Shown here piece after piece: positions 10,174-20,649 of a DNA stretch of 26,229 nucleotides. Both the position numbers and the translations under genes were made by a program. The notes beneath the pieces are model-generated. The model ran no database searches and was not told where the DNA came from. It was given only the letters and a program-made list of their open reading frames with translations. The stretch's first letter is position 1, and every line of letters begins with the position of its first letter. Source of the stretch: Funneliformis mosseae (lineage: Eukaryota > Glomeromycota > Glomeromycetes > Glomerales > Glomeraceae); NCBI GenBank assembly GCA_910592005.1, contig CAJVPP010000793.1:1-26229 (forward strand), read 5' to 3'.

Positions 10174-10409
10174 TTTACCACCTGTAAGAAGGTCGGTAAT
10201 TTTAGCATACTTTATACTTCATCAGAATATAGAATATCAGTATATCACTAGAAATTACAAACCATTGACCGATTCAGTTTCAATTGAATGAATGAGACTT
10301 TTCAGGTAAGTCAAAGTTCTTATTTACTGTGTGTAGGTTAGCACGATAACACCATTAGAATATATAAACGAACAAAAAAAAAATTATTAGTAATAAAAAA
10401 ACATACAAA
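10174..10409. other. Upstream region of the protease-like gene
   Basis: No supported coding sequence. On the minus strand it contains a possible leader intron ending in TTACAG just before the ATG and a TTTATATA element near 10370. The plus-strand open frames here are antisense shadows of the exon. Confidence 0.4.
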
Positions 10410-10639
10410 TCAAAGATCTTGTTTTAAATAGGCAAGTTTCTCGTCATCATTTTTACAGACAGCAAAGGTTTGCTTCGCACCAGCTTTGGCTTTATCATTT
10501 ACAATGAAGTATGAAAGTAGGGTAGACCTTTGTTCTTGAGCAAGGCTGGGACGAGCAATTTCAATAAAATGTTCGAACTGGTGGTTTCTTTGGTTCCAAG
10601 TAAGTTAGTATCATTTAATAATATTGATCGAGTTGACAT
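10410..10639 (-). pseudogene. Small frame-broken coding relic of unknown family
   Basis: On the minus strand an ATG at 10639 opens MSTRSILLNDTNLLGTKETT, which then drifts into a frame without clear character and stops near 10500. A second frame, open from about 10608 to a TGA at 10412-10410, reads FEHFIEIARPSLAQEQRSTL and continues SYFIVNDKAKAGAKQTF with convincing protein composition. The two overlap near 10580, and a one-base change there would join them into a protein of about 76 residues. I do not recognise the family. It lies directly upstream of the protease-like gene on the same strand, so it could be a remnant of a related 5' exon or another gene. Confidence 0.3.
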
Positions 10640-10941
10640 TATTAAACAACCAGAAAAGTTACAAACCAGTCTTTTTATATTTTCTATAAAAGGCCTTGTT
10701 GAACATTTTGTTTGGAATACAAATAATACGAATTAAACGAAATAAGTAAGCTTTTGACGATCAAAAAAAAATATCTCATGTTCAAGTATGTAGTTGGTGG
10801 CTTAGAATGGTTAGAATGATGTATTTATGACTATGTAGTTTGTCATACATGTCACGCCAGTGAAATTACTATTGATGGATTTTTTCCGTAATCAATAGAT
10901 TAAAAGTTTGTTTATCAAATTTTTAAGGTTTTAATGATAAA
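10640..10941. other. Gene-free stretch before the small basic ORF
   Basis: No gene supported. It contains a TGACAT/ATGTCA-type motif pair (TGTCATACATGTCACG, near 10849) and the run ATTGATGGATTTTTTCCGTAATCAATAG at 10872-10899, in which ATTGAT and ATCAAT form a small inverted repeat; these may be subterminal parts of the element that carries the following ORF. Confidence 0.3.
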
Positions 10942-11142
10942 ATGCCTCCTATTTCAAGACGTGCTCGCCACCTGAAAAAAGCTCAAAATTACACAGCAGA
11001 TCTCAAGGAATCAAAACTAGGATTAATTGCAACAAATCTTGCCAAGGAAAATTTAAAAGATGTTCTCAAATTCGACCTTAAGGAAATTCGTTCTCAAAGG
11101 AATAAATCAAGAAAAATTCAGAGATACAAGATAATCAATTAA
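10942..11142 (+). CDS. 66-aa basic ORF, probable head of a decayed transposon gene
   Basis: An ATG-started frame of 66 codons begins MPPISRRARHLKKAQ and stays Lys/Arg/Leu-rich, with helical character (LIATNLAKENLKDVLKFDLK). Basic starts of this type are, as far as I remember, common at the beginning of transposon-borne ORFs in Rhizophagus. Downstream to about 11450 the plus strand keeps coding-like purine-rich sequence broken by stops: the phrase ELEEKGKQAEELN appears at about 11275-11313 and ends at a stop, as in a coiled coil decaying by mutation. I do not know the family. As it stands the product is probably truncated. Confidence 0.35.
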   Translation: MPPISRRARHLKKAQNYTADLKESKLGLIATNLAKENLKDVLKFDLKEIRSQRNKSRKIQRYKIIN

Positions 11143-13147
11143 ATGAGATTCAAACTTCGCAACTCTTTAAAAAATGTTTAGTAAATAAAATTCTATTATT
11201 TAATATAATAAAATTATATAGAAATCAACATAATAATGTAATGATTTTCAGAAATAAGATGAAATAATAGGAATTAGAAGAAAAAGGAAAACAAGCGGAA
11301 GAATTGAATTAGAAATTAATTAAGCATCTAAAAATAAAAATGAATATGTTAAAGAATTAGAATTAGAAATGAGATAGAAGTATTAAAATTAAAAATAGGA
11401 TATGAAAGAAGAAATGAGAATTAAGAGAATGATCTATGAAAGTATTCAATATTAAAATTAATATAAAATTAGACATAATTAGTCTTATAACAAAATTATG
11501 TAATAATTATTCTGAAATAAATAAAAGAATTTAGGTATAAAAATGTAATTATTTATTTATGTATTAATATTTATTATTATTTTATAAATTATTTAGAAAT
11601 AATATAAAAAAATAAATAAAAATAAAAAAATATAATAATAATGAAATACAGATAATATAAGAAGAAGATAAAATAATAAAAAACAATTATAAAATAATTG
11701 AATAAAGATTAAAGAATATAATAAAATAATAAAAACAATAAAAGATATAATAGAAGAATAAGAAATATATAAAAGAAAAAATATTTATTATGAATAAAGT
11801 TAACAAATATATAAATAATAATAGGATAAAAAAGAAATTTTATAAAAAATAACTAAGAAGAAACATGATAAAATGATTAAAGTTCTTTAATAAATATATA
11901 AGGAATAATAAAAATAAAATATAATTAAAAAAATATTTAAAGAATAACTAAAAAGAACTGAAGATAAAATTTAAATTAAATTAGAAAATAAAAATAAAAA
12001 TATAAAAATAAAGGATTATTAAAAATGTACAAAGGTCAATTACTTAATATATTATTTAATAGAATTAAAAAAAATAAAAAATAAATATATATAAATAAAA
12101 ATAAAATAATAATATAATAAATTATGAATGAAATATAAACATAATAATATTTATATAACAAATAAAGAACTCAAATAATATTTCAATCATAAAAATAAAA
12201 ATTAATTTTAAAATAAATATTTTTAATAGTAAGTAATAGAAACAGATTAAGAAAATACAAGTTTTATTAAAGTTATCAAATTCATAAAATATCAATAATT
12301 TGTAAAATACAAATTTTAATAATTAATATATAAAAAATATATATTACAATATTATAGAACTAATTAGATATAATGAGAATTTGAATATTATTAAAAATAG
12401 TATTTTTATTAAATTATTTACTAATCTTATCCTTTAATTTATATCTTTATAAATCTTTTATTCATAATCAATTACATAAAGAATAAATATAATGTTATTA
12501 ATTTTTATTAAGAGAGATTTTAATGCATTAATTAAATTATTAAACCTAATTCTAATTATCTGACATTAAAAAATATGTTAGTAGAAATAATAAAAAAAAT
12601 AAATAAATTTCTTTACTCATTTTTTAAATATAAAAAAGATTTTATTAATCTTAATATATTTTTTTAAAAAAGTATCTTTTTACCTTTTTTTTTCTTAATG
12701 TAATATTACAATTTAAAAATTTTTACTTACTTATAAATTTTAGCATATAAGATAAACTTTTAGCTAAATCATCAAAAATTATTCTAATTGATTTTTTTAG
12801 ATTATTTTAAAAACATGTATTTATATATTTATTAAAAGCTAAAAGATTTTTGTGAAAATATTTTTTTATTCTGATATCATATAGTATAGATATCATATTT
12901 TATTATTATTAAACATTTTTTGAAATTAAATATCTCTGTATTTAATTAATATCTAAAAATAAGAATCTTATCAAAAAATTAGTAACATTGAAAATATAAT
13001 ATATAATTAATATAAAATAGATTTACAAATTATTTATTTACTTTTAAAAATAATTTTATTTATTAAAAGTAACTTAATTACAAAAACCTATTTATTTATA
13101 CTGAAAGCAGTAGGAATTGACAGTTTAAACAAATCTGATAAAATTGA

Positions 13148-13222
13148 TATAATTATTATTATTATTTTTATTATTATTATTTATACTAAATATATTATTA
13201 TTATTATCTTTATAATTATTAG
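13148..13222. repeat. Imperfect ATT microsatellite
   Basis: Repeated ATT/TTA units with a few interruptions (TTTTT, ACTAAAT). Simple-sequence DNA inside the AT-rich block; no function inferred. Confidence 0.8.
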
Positions 13223-14929
13223 TAGATATATTAGTTTTATTATTGTTATTAATAGTATTTTAAATGTTAATTATTATTATCATTAATCTTTTTTTATTAT
13301 AAATAAAATATAAAAAATATTTTGAGAAAAAGATATGATTATAAGGTTAAATTATTAAATATAATATATATTAAATAATAATAATAAATATCAATAATAT
13401 TTTACAAATATAAAAACTTATAATTTTATTCTTGTTAATCAAATAAATTTTCTAACTAATATTATATTAAGTTAATTAAATTTAAGTCTTAACTTATTTA
13501 AAGAAAAAAGTAATATTTATAATGTATAAAAACATTTTTATAACTTAATAAACTTATTATTATATATAAAAAGATTTAATTCAATTAAAAAAAGAATTAT
13601 CTTCTAAAATAATAATTTAAAATCTATAAAAAATAAAAAACTGCAATTAATATAAAAAGAATATGTATTAGAAATAAATTCAATTTAGAATTACTTAACT
13701 TATAATCTTAATATATTAACTAACTTTCTATATATCTCAATCATAAATTTCTTATTTTCTTTAATTTCATCAAACTACTATTTTCTAATTTATTTAAAGA
13801 ATTTGATATTTTATATATTTTAAAAAAAATCTAATAATTATTTCATTTGAAATATTTTCTATACATATTTTACTTAGCTGTAATTTTTACTTAATCTAAT
13901 ATATTACAAGTTTTTAGATATAGTCTTTTTATATTATTAATTGTTATCAATAGATATCATATTTTATGTAAATTATTTTTAAAAAGTTTATTAATCACTA
14001 TATTAAAGGATTTACAAATACTTGTCAGTTCATCCAATATCATTATTAAATTAAACTTATTTTTTACAAAATTTCTCTTTTACAAACTCTTTTAAATACT
14101 TTTAAAGAATCATAGATTATTAATTTTAGAAGTTTAGATTTATTGATTTTATTAATAAAATAATTAAGTAATTTTTTATTTTATTCAAATTTATTTATTC
14201 ATTTTTTTAGAACTAAATAATAATACTATCAAAAATTTATTTACTATGTGAAATTCTTTTCTTTTGAAAATATAATAGAAAATAGCTTTTTTCTGTTTAA
14301 TAATATAATCTTTAATTATCAAAATAATAAAAAATATTATAAATTTTTAGATAAATTAAAAAGCAATAAAAATGAAATTTATTTATAATATAAGTTAAAA
14401 TAATGATGAATTAATTTTTTTGTTACTTATTTTATAGATATAAATTATTTATTATTCTTTGTATTAATAATAAAATTTTCTAATATATTAAACTAGACAG
14501 AAATCTTATTTATATTAAAAAATATTATAATATTTGAAAGACTTTTTAATTCTAAGATAGATAATAAATTATAAATATTGTTTCAATAATTTTTTAATCT
14601 GCTTTAATAATTTTTAAAAGTTCTTTATATATCAGTATAAGATAATTTATTTCTTTTTATAAATAAAGTTAATTAATAAAATAATGCCTTAAAATTTTCT
14701 GTAGAATTACCATAAAATGCAATTATTTTAAGTTTTTAAAATATTAAATATAATAATTTTTATAGTTATATATATTACAGCTTTTTTTTTCAAGTGTGAT
14801 AGTTTCACATAATCTTTATTATGATAAAAGTATAATAAAAAATTAAAATATAAATCAAGAAAAAATGAAAATCTCGTAAAGAATAGAAAATCTAATCTAA
14901 AGAAGACTGACCTTGTATTCCTTTGAATC

Positions 14930-15565
14930 AATTTTAACCTAAGCTAAAAATATTATTTTTGGGCAAATAGAATAAAAAAGAGTAAAAGAGAGCTTAATTA
15001 CTATTACATCAAAAATTCATCCAATGGGATCCAAGTTGTATCATGATAAAAATTGGATTAGGGTTGTTATTGTAAGGAATTGCATATAAGAAATAAAAGT
15101 TAAAAATAACAAAGTTCTCATTTTTTCAATTGATGATGATATTTATAGCTTTTTTAAAGTTTGATTGAATGATACATCTTTCAACTCAAAAATTATAAAT
15201 TTCTTTAAAAATAAATTACATAAAGAAAGAACAGGCAGCTAAGGTTATAGGCATATGTGAAATATGAGCATAAATAAATTTAAAAAGATTGATAAGAATA
15301 ATTTCTTTAATAAGAATAAGAAAGGAAGTAAAAATCAATAAACTCTACTAATTAAGTCTTTCAATATTGCTAATTTATGCATTGATGAAAATTTGAGAAA
15401 ATCTTTTATATGTAAGATGAGTAATTTCATTTTATAATTAATCATAAAGCAAGTCCAAATATGATAAAAGTCTATATTCACAGCATCACATCTAGAGTAT
15501 AGAGATGAGAATGAAAATAAATAGAGATATTTATTATATATATTACAGCTAAATTCTGCTTTCAT
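14930..15565 (-). pseudogene. Possible decayed protein-coding relic
   Basis: This island is more complex than its surroundings. On the minus strand one frame is open for 76 codons (15565-15335) and contains SSMHKLAILKDLISRVY. Further on, in another frame (about 15261-15225), HISHMPITLAACS can be read. Both pieces have the look of F-box-associated sequence in Glomeromycotina genes (S-M-H-K-L-A... then a C-rich stretch), but they are short and the match is from memory. Stops and frame changes are frequent, so no product is expected. Confidence 0.2.
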
Positions 15566-18500
15566 TATTCAATAATCCAATTATATAATTTCTTTTTAAC
15601 AGCTTTAAAATAATATACATTTTAGTAAAAATTAATTTTAAAACATATCTTCTTATTTTAGTTATTCATTTTTCACTTACTTTTATTTAATAATTAACTA
15701 TACTAATGCTAAATTAATAATAAATTTATTTTATTTTCTTAACGTAAGTTATAACTTTATTTTTTATTTAATAAATATAAATTTTATCTAGTTATAAAAG
15801 CTTTTTATATTTAATTATTTATGTTTGGTGACTATTTAATTTATTTATATATAATAGCCTATTAATTTATTTGATTTATTTATATTAATAGATTTTTTAA
15901 TTTATCTACATTAGTGGTTTTTTTACAACTATATTTTTTTTATAAATTATAAAGCAAATTTTATATATAATTTGTATTATAAAATATATATGAATATTAT
16001 TATATTATCATTATATATAAAAATAATAGATGATTATAGTAATTATTAACACAGTAAAAAGTACTAAAACTAAATACATTTATAATAAAAAAAATGATAC
16101 TTAATTACTGCAAAATATAATATTATAAAATAAAAAAAGAATAAAAATCTTAGATTTATACTTACTTTATTTTTTATTATAATATTAATCTATTTTTTTA
16201 GCTCTCTTCAATAATTATAGAATTTGTAATAAAATATAATATTAAGCAAAAAAATATTTTTATAAATTGATCTATATATATAAAGTAATTATCAAATTAA
16301 TTATGTTATAATTATGGTATAAATTTTCTTATTAATCTTTTTTCATAAAATATTACTTCATATAAAAAGTATCATTAATTAAGATTTTTATAATATAATC
16401 ATAATATAAGAGAATTAAATCCTTGATTTTTATGAGTAGATTATTTTATAATACTCATATAATTTATAATAAATTCAATTTTAAATTATAAAAAAAATAT
16501 TATAAATCATAAAAAATATACTTTTCAATTGTTATAGTATAAAATCTATTTATTTATTAAGATTTTTCATATTTTTAATTTAATCATCACAAGTTATAAA
16601 GAATATAAAATCATGTAAGCTAAAAAATATTTTTTAATTATCAAATTAATATTATCATTTTGTATTATTAATAAAGTAAATTTCTAATTAAAATCTGAAT
16701 TTTTGTAAAATATAAATAAAAAAAAATATTGTTAAATTTACTCTCTTGATTTTAAGATAAAATAATAATTATAATAATTTATCTGATAGATTATTAATTT
16801 TTAAAAAAAACAAATTAGTAATTTTTTAATTAATAATATATTATAATAATATTATTTTTATTTAAGATTGCTCAATCTGAAATTCTATCTTTTTACATAT
16901 ATTTAAAATTATAAATAAAATTTTATTTTTCTTTTAAATTTGTAAATGAAGAAAATTTAAGTTATATCTGATTTTTCTTATATAATTATATAAAAGAAAT
17001 ATGTTTTAATTAAGTAATGTTATAATTTTTAAGATATGAATTTATAATTATTAATTAATAAAAAAATAAATATCAAATATTTTAATATTTCTAAAATAAT
17101 ATTACAAATGCAATTAATAAGAGATTTTATATTAATTATACAGGATATTACAAAAAAAATTTCAAAATCTTATAAAAAATCAAATTATTAGTATTTTTAT
17201 TTATATTTTTAATATAGTTAGATAATTTGCTATAATAATTTTTATGACAAAATTTTTACTAAATAATATATTAATATATAGTAAAATAATATATATCAGA
17301 ACTAATATATGATATTTTAGGAATTTTTATTTTTATTTTATAAGAGATCTAGTAAAGTTATTTATATATTTAATTTAATTTTGAATATTTATCAACTTCT
17401 AGTATTTAAAGAGTAAATTAGAAATTAATTATTTTTATTGGTCTGTAATTTTTATTATATATATTAAAATTTTAAAAATACAATTTAATCAAATATTTAA
17501 TATAAATATATTCTCAATATAATAAGAGATAAATTATTATAACTATACTTTACTATTATTTTATAAGAAAATTTTATAATATTAAATTATTATAAATCTA
17601 TTACTACCTAAAAGGATCATTTAATATTTCCTAATTGCAAAGTTTCAAATAATAGAAGATAGAATAATAATAAAAGTAATATAAATAATAAAAATAAAAA
17701 TTTGATTAATAATAATAATAATTTTAACTAATATTACTTTATTTCATAATAAAGTGAAATAATAATGATATTAGTATATCTAATATAAAAATAGTGATTT
17801 ACCTTTTTATATAAAAATATAAATAAGAAGAATTAGTATATATAATAGAATAAATTTTTTTATCTTATTATTATTAGATATATATTAGAATATTAAAAGT
17901 TATAGTGCATTTAAAAATTATAAAATTAATAGATAATATTAAATTTTTTTTTATTAATTTTAATAAAATATATTATTATATAAAATTTATAACTTAAATT
18001 AATTTTACATAAAGATAAATAAACTATAATAATTACTTAAAAATTATAAATGAAAATTTCCAGTAATACCAAAAATTATTTTTAATCTAAAACATAAATA
18101 AATATAAAGATATTTTAAATATTATACTTTAAAAATATCAAGTTAATATAATGATCAATATAATATTATACAATAAGTTTATTAATAATTAAAGAAATTA
18201 TAAATTAATTTAAAAGATTTATAAATAAATTTAAATAATTTTAAATGATTATGAAGAAAAAATTTTATACTTAATTAATTATATTTTTTTATTAATACAT
18301 TAATAAGTTTGTTATTTTAAAAGTATTTATTTTATCAGTATTAAGACTTTATAAAAGTATAAAAATATTTATATATATTAGATAATTAATAAAATAAACT
18401 AAACTAAATATATTTAATAAAATAATATTAAACTATTGCTAAGAATAAAGTTGTTATATTAATAAAATTAATAGATCTGCAGATAATAAAATTAATATAA

Positions 18501-19079
18501 AATTAAATTAATTGTTAAAGTATTTAGAGTTATTTTTTTCTTTTCATTTTGCTGAAATAAGTAAATCAATTTTTATATATTTTTCTAAAATTTTTTTATT
18601 ATTATTATTAGAAGTATTGCTTTTTTGTATTAAGTTAATAGTTTATTAAATATTTTATTTTTTTAATTATTATTTAACTCTGTAAAATAAGACATAAATT
18701 GTTAATTTATTTTCTAGTCTAATTTCCTTACTTTATTTTTTTAGTTTAATTATATTTTAAAAAGAGTTTTTATTTATATTTATATTATTATAATATTTTT
18801 TAAGATATAGAGATATATTGAAACTTATTCTAAAAAGTATATATATTTGTAAAGATTATTTTTTTTTGAAGATCTAACTTAAGTCTCAGCTATCATAATC
18901 CACCTATATACATTTAACTAAAATTGCTAACTAGTATTATATATATTTATCTAACGTTAGAATTAAATTCTCAACAATGACAATTGAACTCAGACTTAAT
19001 GAAGATGTCTAGTTTAATTCTAATTCAAATGGACTATAATTATATAATTTATATTATAATTCTAGCTAAATTTATAAAC

Positions 19080-19225
19080 TTAAAAATTTGAATGATAATA
19101 AAATTGTTCTTTTGAATAATCGATAATAAATCATTCTAATTGTATAATAATAAAATTTTTTTAATTAAATGATATTAAATTGTTTTAATTAAATAATAAT
19201 AAAATTGTTTAACTAAAATGATTCT
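19080..19225 (+). repeat. Degenerate tandem repeat near the end of the decayed element
   Basis: Units of about 24-30 nt of the type AATAATAAAATTGTT(TT)AATTAAATGAT recur about four to five times with drift. In one frame they read as variants of DNKIV. They sit downstream of a stretch (about 18960-19015) where the plus strand still reads FSTMTIELRLNEDV before a TAG, so they may be a decayed repetitive tail of a protein. Confidence 0.35.
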
Positions 19226-19662
19226 ACTAATCTAACCTTAATTTTTTAGGTAATAATTAATGTTACAAATATTTTAAATTTATTTTATCTTGCTAGAGAT
19301 CAAAATTGTAAATAGAAACATCTAGATATTGATATTAGAAATATACTAATTTAATATTAATAAGTTTGATATATTTTTTTAACTACTTTTCTGTTTTTGT
19401 CATATTTTACTAATAGTTATTTTATCAATATTTAAGTAACTATATTTTGTATTAAACATATATAAGAATTACTTGATATATGCTCACAGATTTCTTTTTT
19501 ATATGATGCATTATTAGCATAATTAAAAATTTAGAAAAAAAAAATGCGTCTATCACTCATTTCATTTATTTTAATATATTTAATATATTTAAAAATGATA
19601 TGATTATATCAAGGGAAAGTCTCCGACTTTAATTTTAATGTGATTGTGATTATAATATATTT

Positions 19663-19731
19663 GTGACTATATAGGTATTTAGAACTGTGCTTTAAGAGGA
19701 GGTGTGACAATATAAGAAGTGACTATATAGG
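19663..19731 (+). repeat. Direct repeat GTGACTATATAGG (two copies, 56 bp apart)
   Basis: Perfect 13-bp copies at 19663-19675 and 19719-19731, one just outside and one just inside the predicted LTR start. They could be a partial duplication of the LTR end or a replicated regulatory sequence. Confidence 0.7.
19694..19702 (+). other. Polypurine tract
   Basis: AAGAGGAGG directly precedes TGTGAC, the order found at the 3' end of LTR retrotransposons, where the purine run primes plus-strand DNA synthesis and the LTR starts with TG. Confidence 0.5.
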
Positions 19732-19943
19732 AAACTTAATATCGCATATATATATAACGAAATACCGAGCCATTTTATTGTTTACTCAGGATATAACGAT
19801 AAAGAAAATTTGATTACCGAACACGAGTTCGGTATATCGAGGTTTGACTAGAATACATCTAGAACATATCGGGTAGGATGTTATAAAGAGCTCATATGCT
19901 ATTTCAGTCTGAGAATGTGTATTGCAATAATATAATTACAACA
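19703..19943 (+). mobile_element. LTR-like segment, 3' end of a decayed retrotransposon
   Basis: A 241-bp segment starts TGTGAC right after the polypurine tract and can be ended at ATTACAACA, giving TG...CA ends (TGT/ACA at most 3 bp inverted). Its G+C content is clearly higher than that of the decayed block on its left. It contains a TATATATATAAC element (19746-19757) that could serve as the LTR promoter. No partner LTR, primer binding site or intact gag/pol was seen to the left, and the target duplication cannot be tested, so the end at 19943 is an estimate. Ty3-type (Metaviridae-like) is the likeliest class in such fungi, but nothing here proves it. Confidence 0.5.
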
Positions 19944-20520
19944 TTTTTTACTTTTTTAATAGAAAACAATTAATTTACTATAAATCTACTATTTTTAACA
20001 TATTTAAATGTTATTACGAAATTCACGTGGTCAACGACCAAAAGTTTAACGAAGGCTTAGACTTCTAATACGGAAAGGATTTCACATTACCTGAAAAGAT
20101 ATTGTATAATACGACTAATTAACGAAACAGGTTCGAAAATTTCGAACAGATGTCTTTTGCCTTTGCAAAAGAAAAACCAACATGAAAAAAACCATTGAAA
20201 TTTCTGTTGAGCCAAGATATGTATAATAATTTATTTACCAGTTTTTAAGTACAAAGGTAAAAAAATAAAAAAATAATTTAAAATAATTTGAATGTTACCC
20301 GGAATGAAACATGAAAAACTTCTTGAATTTACCTATGACTAATTCCCAGATCATAACAATCGTTATACGACCGGAATAAGCTTGGTCAACATTGAGCTCG
20401 TGGTTCTGGATGAATCATAAATTGAAAAAGAAAAAGAATTACTATAAGATTTATTTATTTCTTAAGGGTAACAAGAATAAACGGATAAAAAATAAAAATA
20501 AATAAATAAATAAACCATCA
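19944..20520. other. Intergenic stretch right of the LTR
   Basis: No gene supported. The part near 20030-20180 has ordinary composition and two short perfect palindromes (listed separately); the rest is AT-rich flank of the BTB gene's 3' end. Confidence 0.5.
20131..20172. repeat. Pair of short perfect palindromes
   Basis: GTTCGAAA-A-TTTCGAAC (20131-20147) has two 8-bp arms around one base. TCTTTTGC-CTTT-GCAAAAGA (20153-20172) has two 8-bp arms with a 4-nt loop. They are six bases apart. Either may be a protein-binding site or a hairpin in a transcript. Confidence 0.75.
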
Positions 20521-20526
20521 AGTACT

Positions 20527-20575
20527 AAAATGAAATCCAAAATATATTTATGTTTATTTAACTTGATTTCATTTT
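20527..20575 (-). repeat. 11-bp inverted repeat in the BTB gene's 3' flank
   Basis: AAAATGAAATC (20527-20537) and GATTTCATTTT (20565-20575) are perfect inverted copies around a 27-nt AT-rich loop, 75-120 bp past the BTB stop codon. In the transcript it would fold as a hairpin close to the likely poly(A) region; a TTAAATAAACATAAA stretch lies in the loop. A 20-nt A run (20583-20602) follows on the plus strand. Confidence 0.65.
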
Positions 20576-20649
20576 CAGCTCAACAAAAAAAAAAAAAAAA
20601 AAAATCTAAACATAAAGCAAAAGATTACATAAATGAAACGATGAAAGTA

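Larger units (their letters stand above)
11143..19690. other. 8.5-kb very AT-rich decayed repeat block
   Basis: Almost only A and T, with stops in all frames every few codons and no intact gene. Parts keep strand asymmetry: 11270-12200 is A-rich with some G and little C, while other parts are more balanced, as if different coding sequences had decayed. Slightly more complex islands stand at about 14900-15560 and 18870-19300. The right end meets a polypurine tract and LTR-like sequence, so at least part is likely an old LTR retrotransposon; the left end follows the small basic ORF. Mutation towards A and T, whether natural bias or RIP-like, is the plain explanation. Confidence 0.6.

Noticed and set aside
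9976..10291. Plus-strand frames of 71-91 codons
   Set aside because: Antisense of exon 1 of the protease-like gene and its leader; no own protein character.
13140..13260. CRISPR-like or satellite array
   Set aside because: The repeats are plain ATT units without unique spacers.
14728..14931. Minus-strand 67-codon frame in the AT-rich block
   Set aside because: Aromatic and I/K/N composition is that of random AT-rich DNA.
20131..20147. Heat-shock element
   Set aside because: TTCGAA lacks the two-base spacing between the NTTCN and NGAAN units, so it is only a palindrome.
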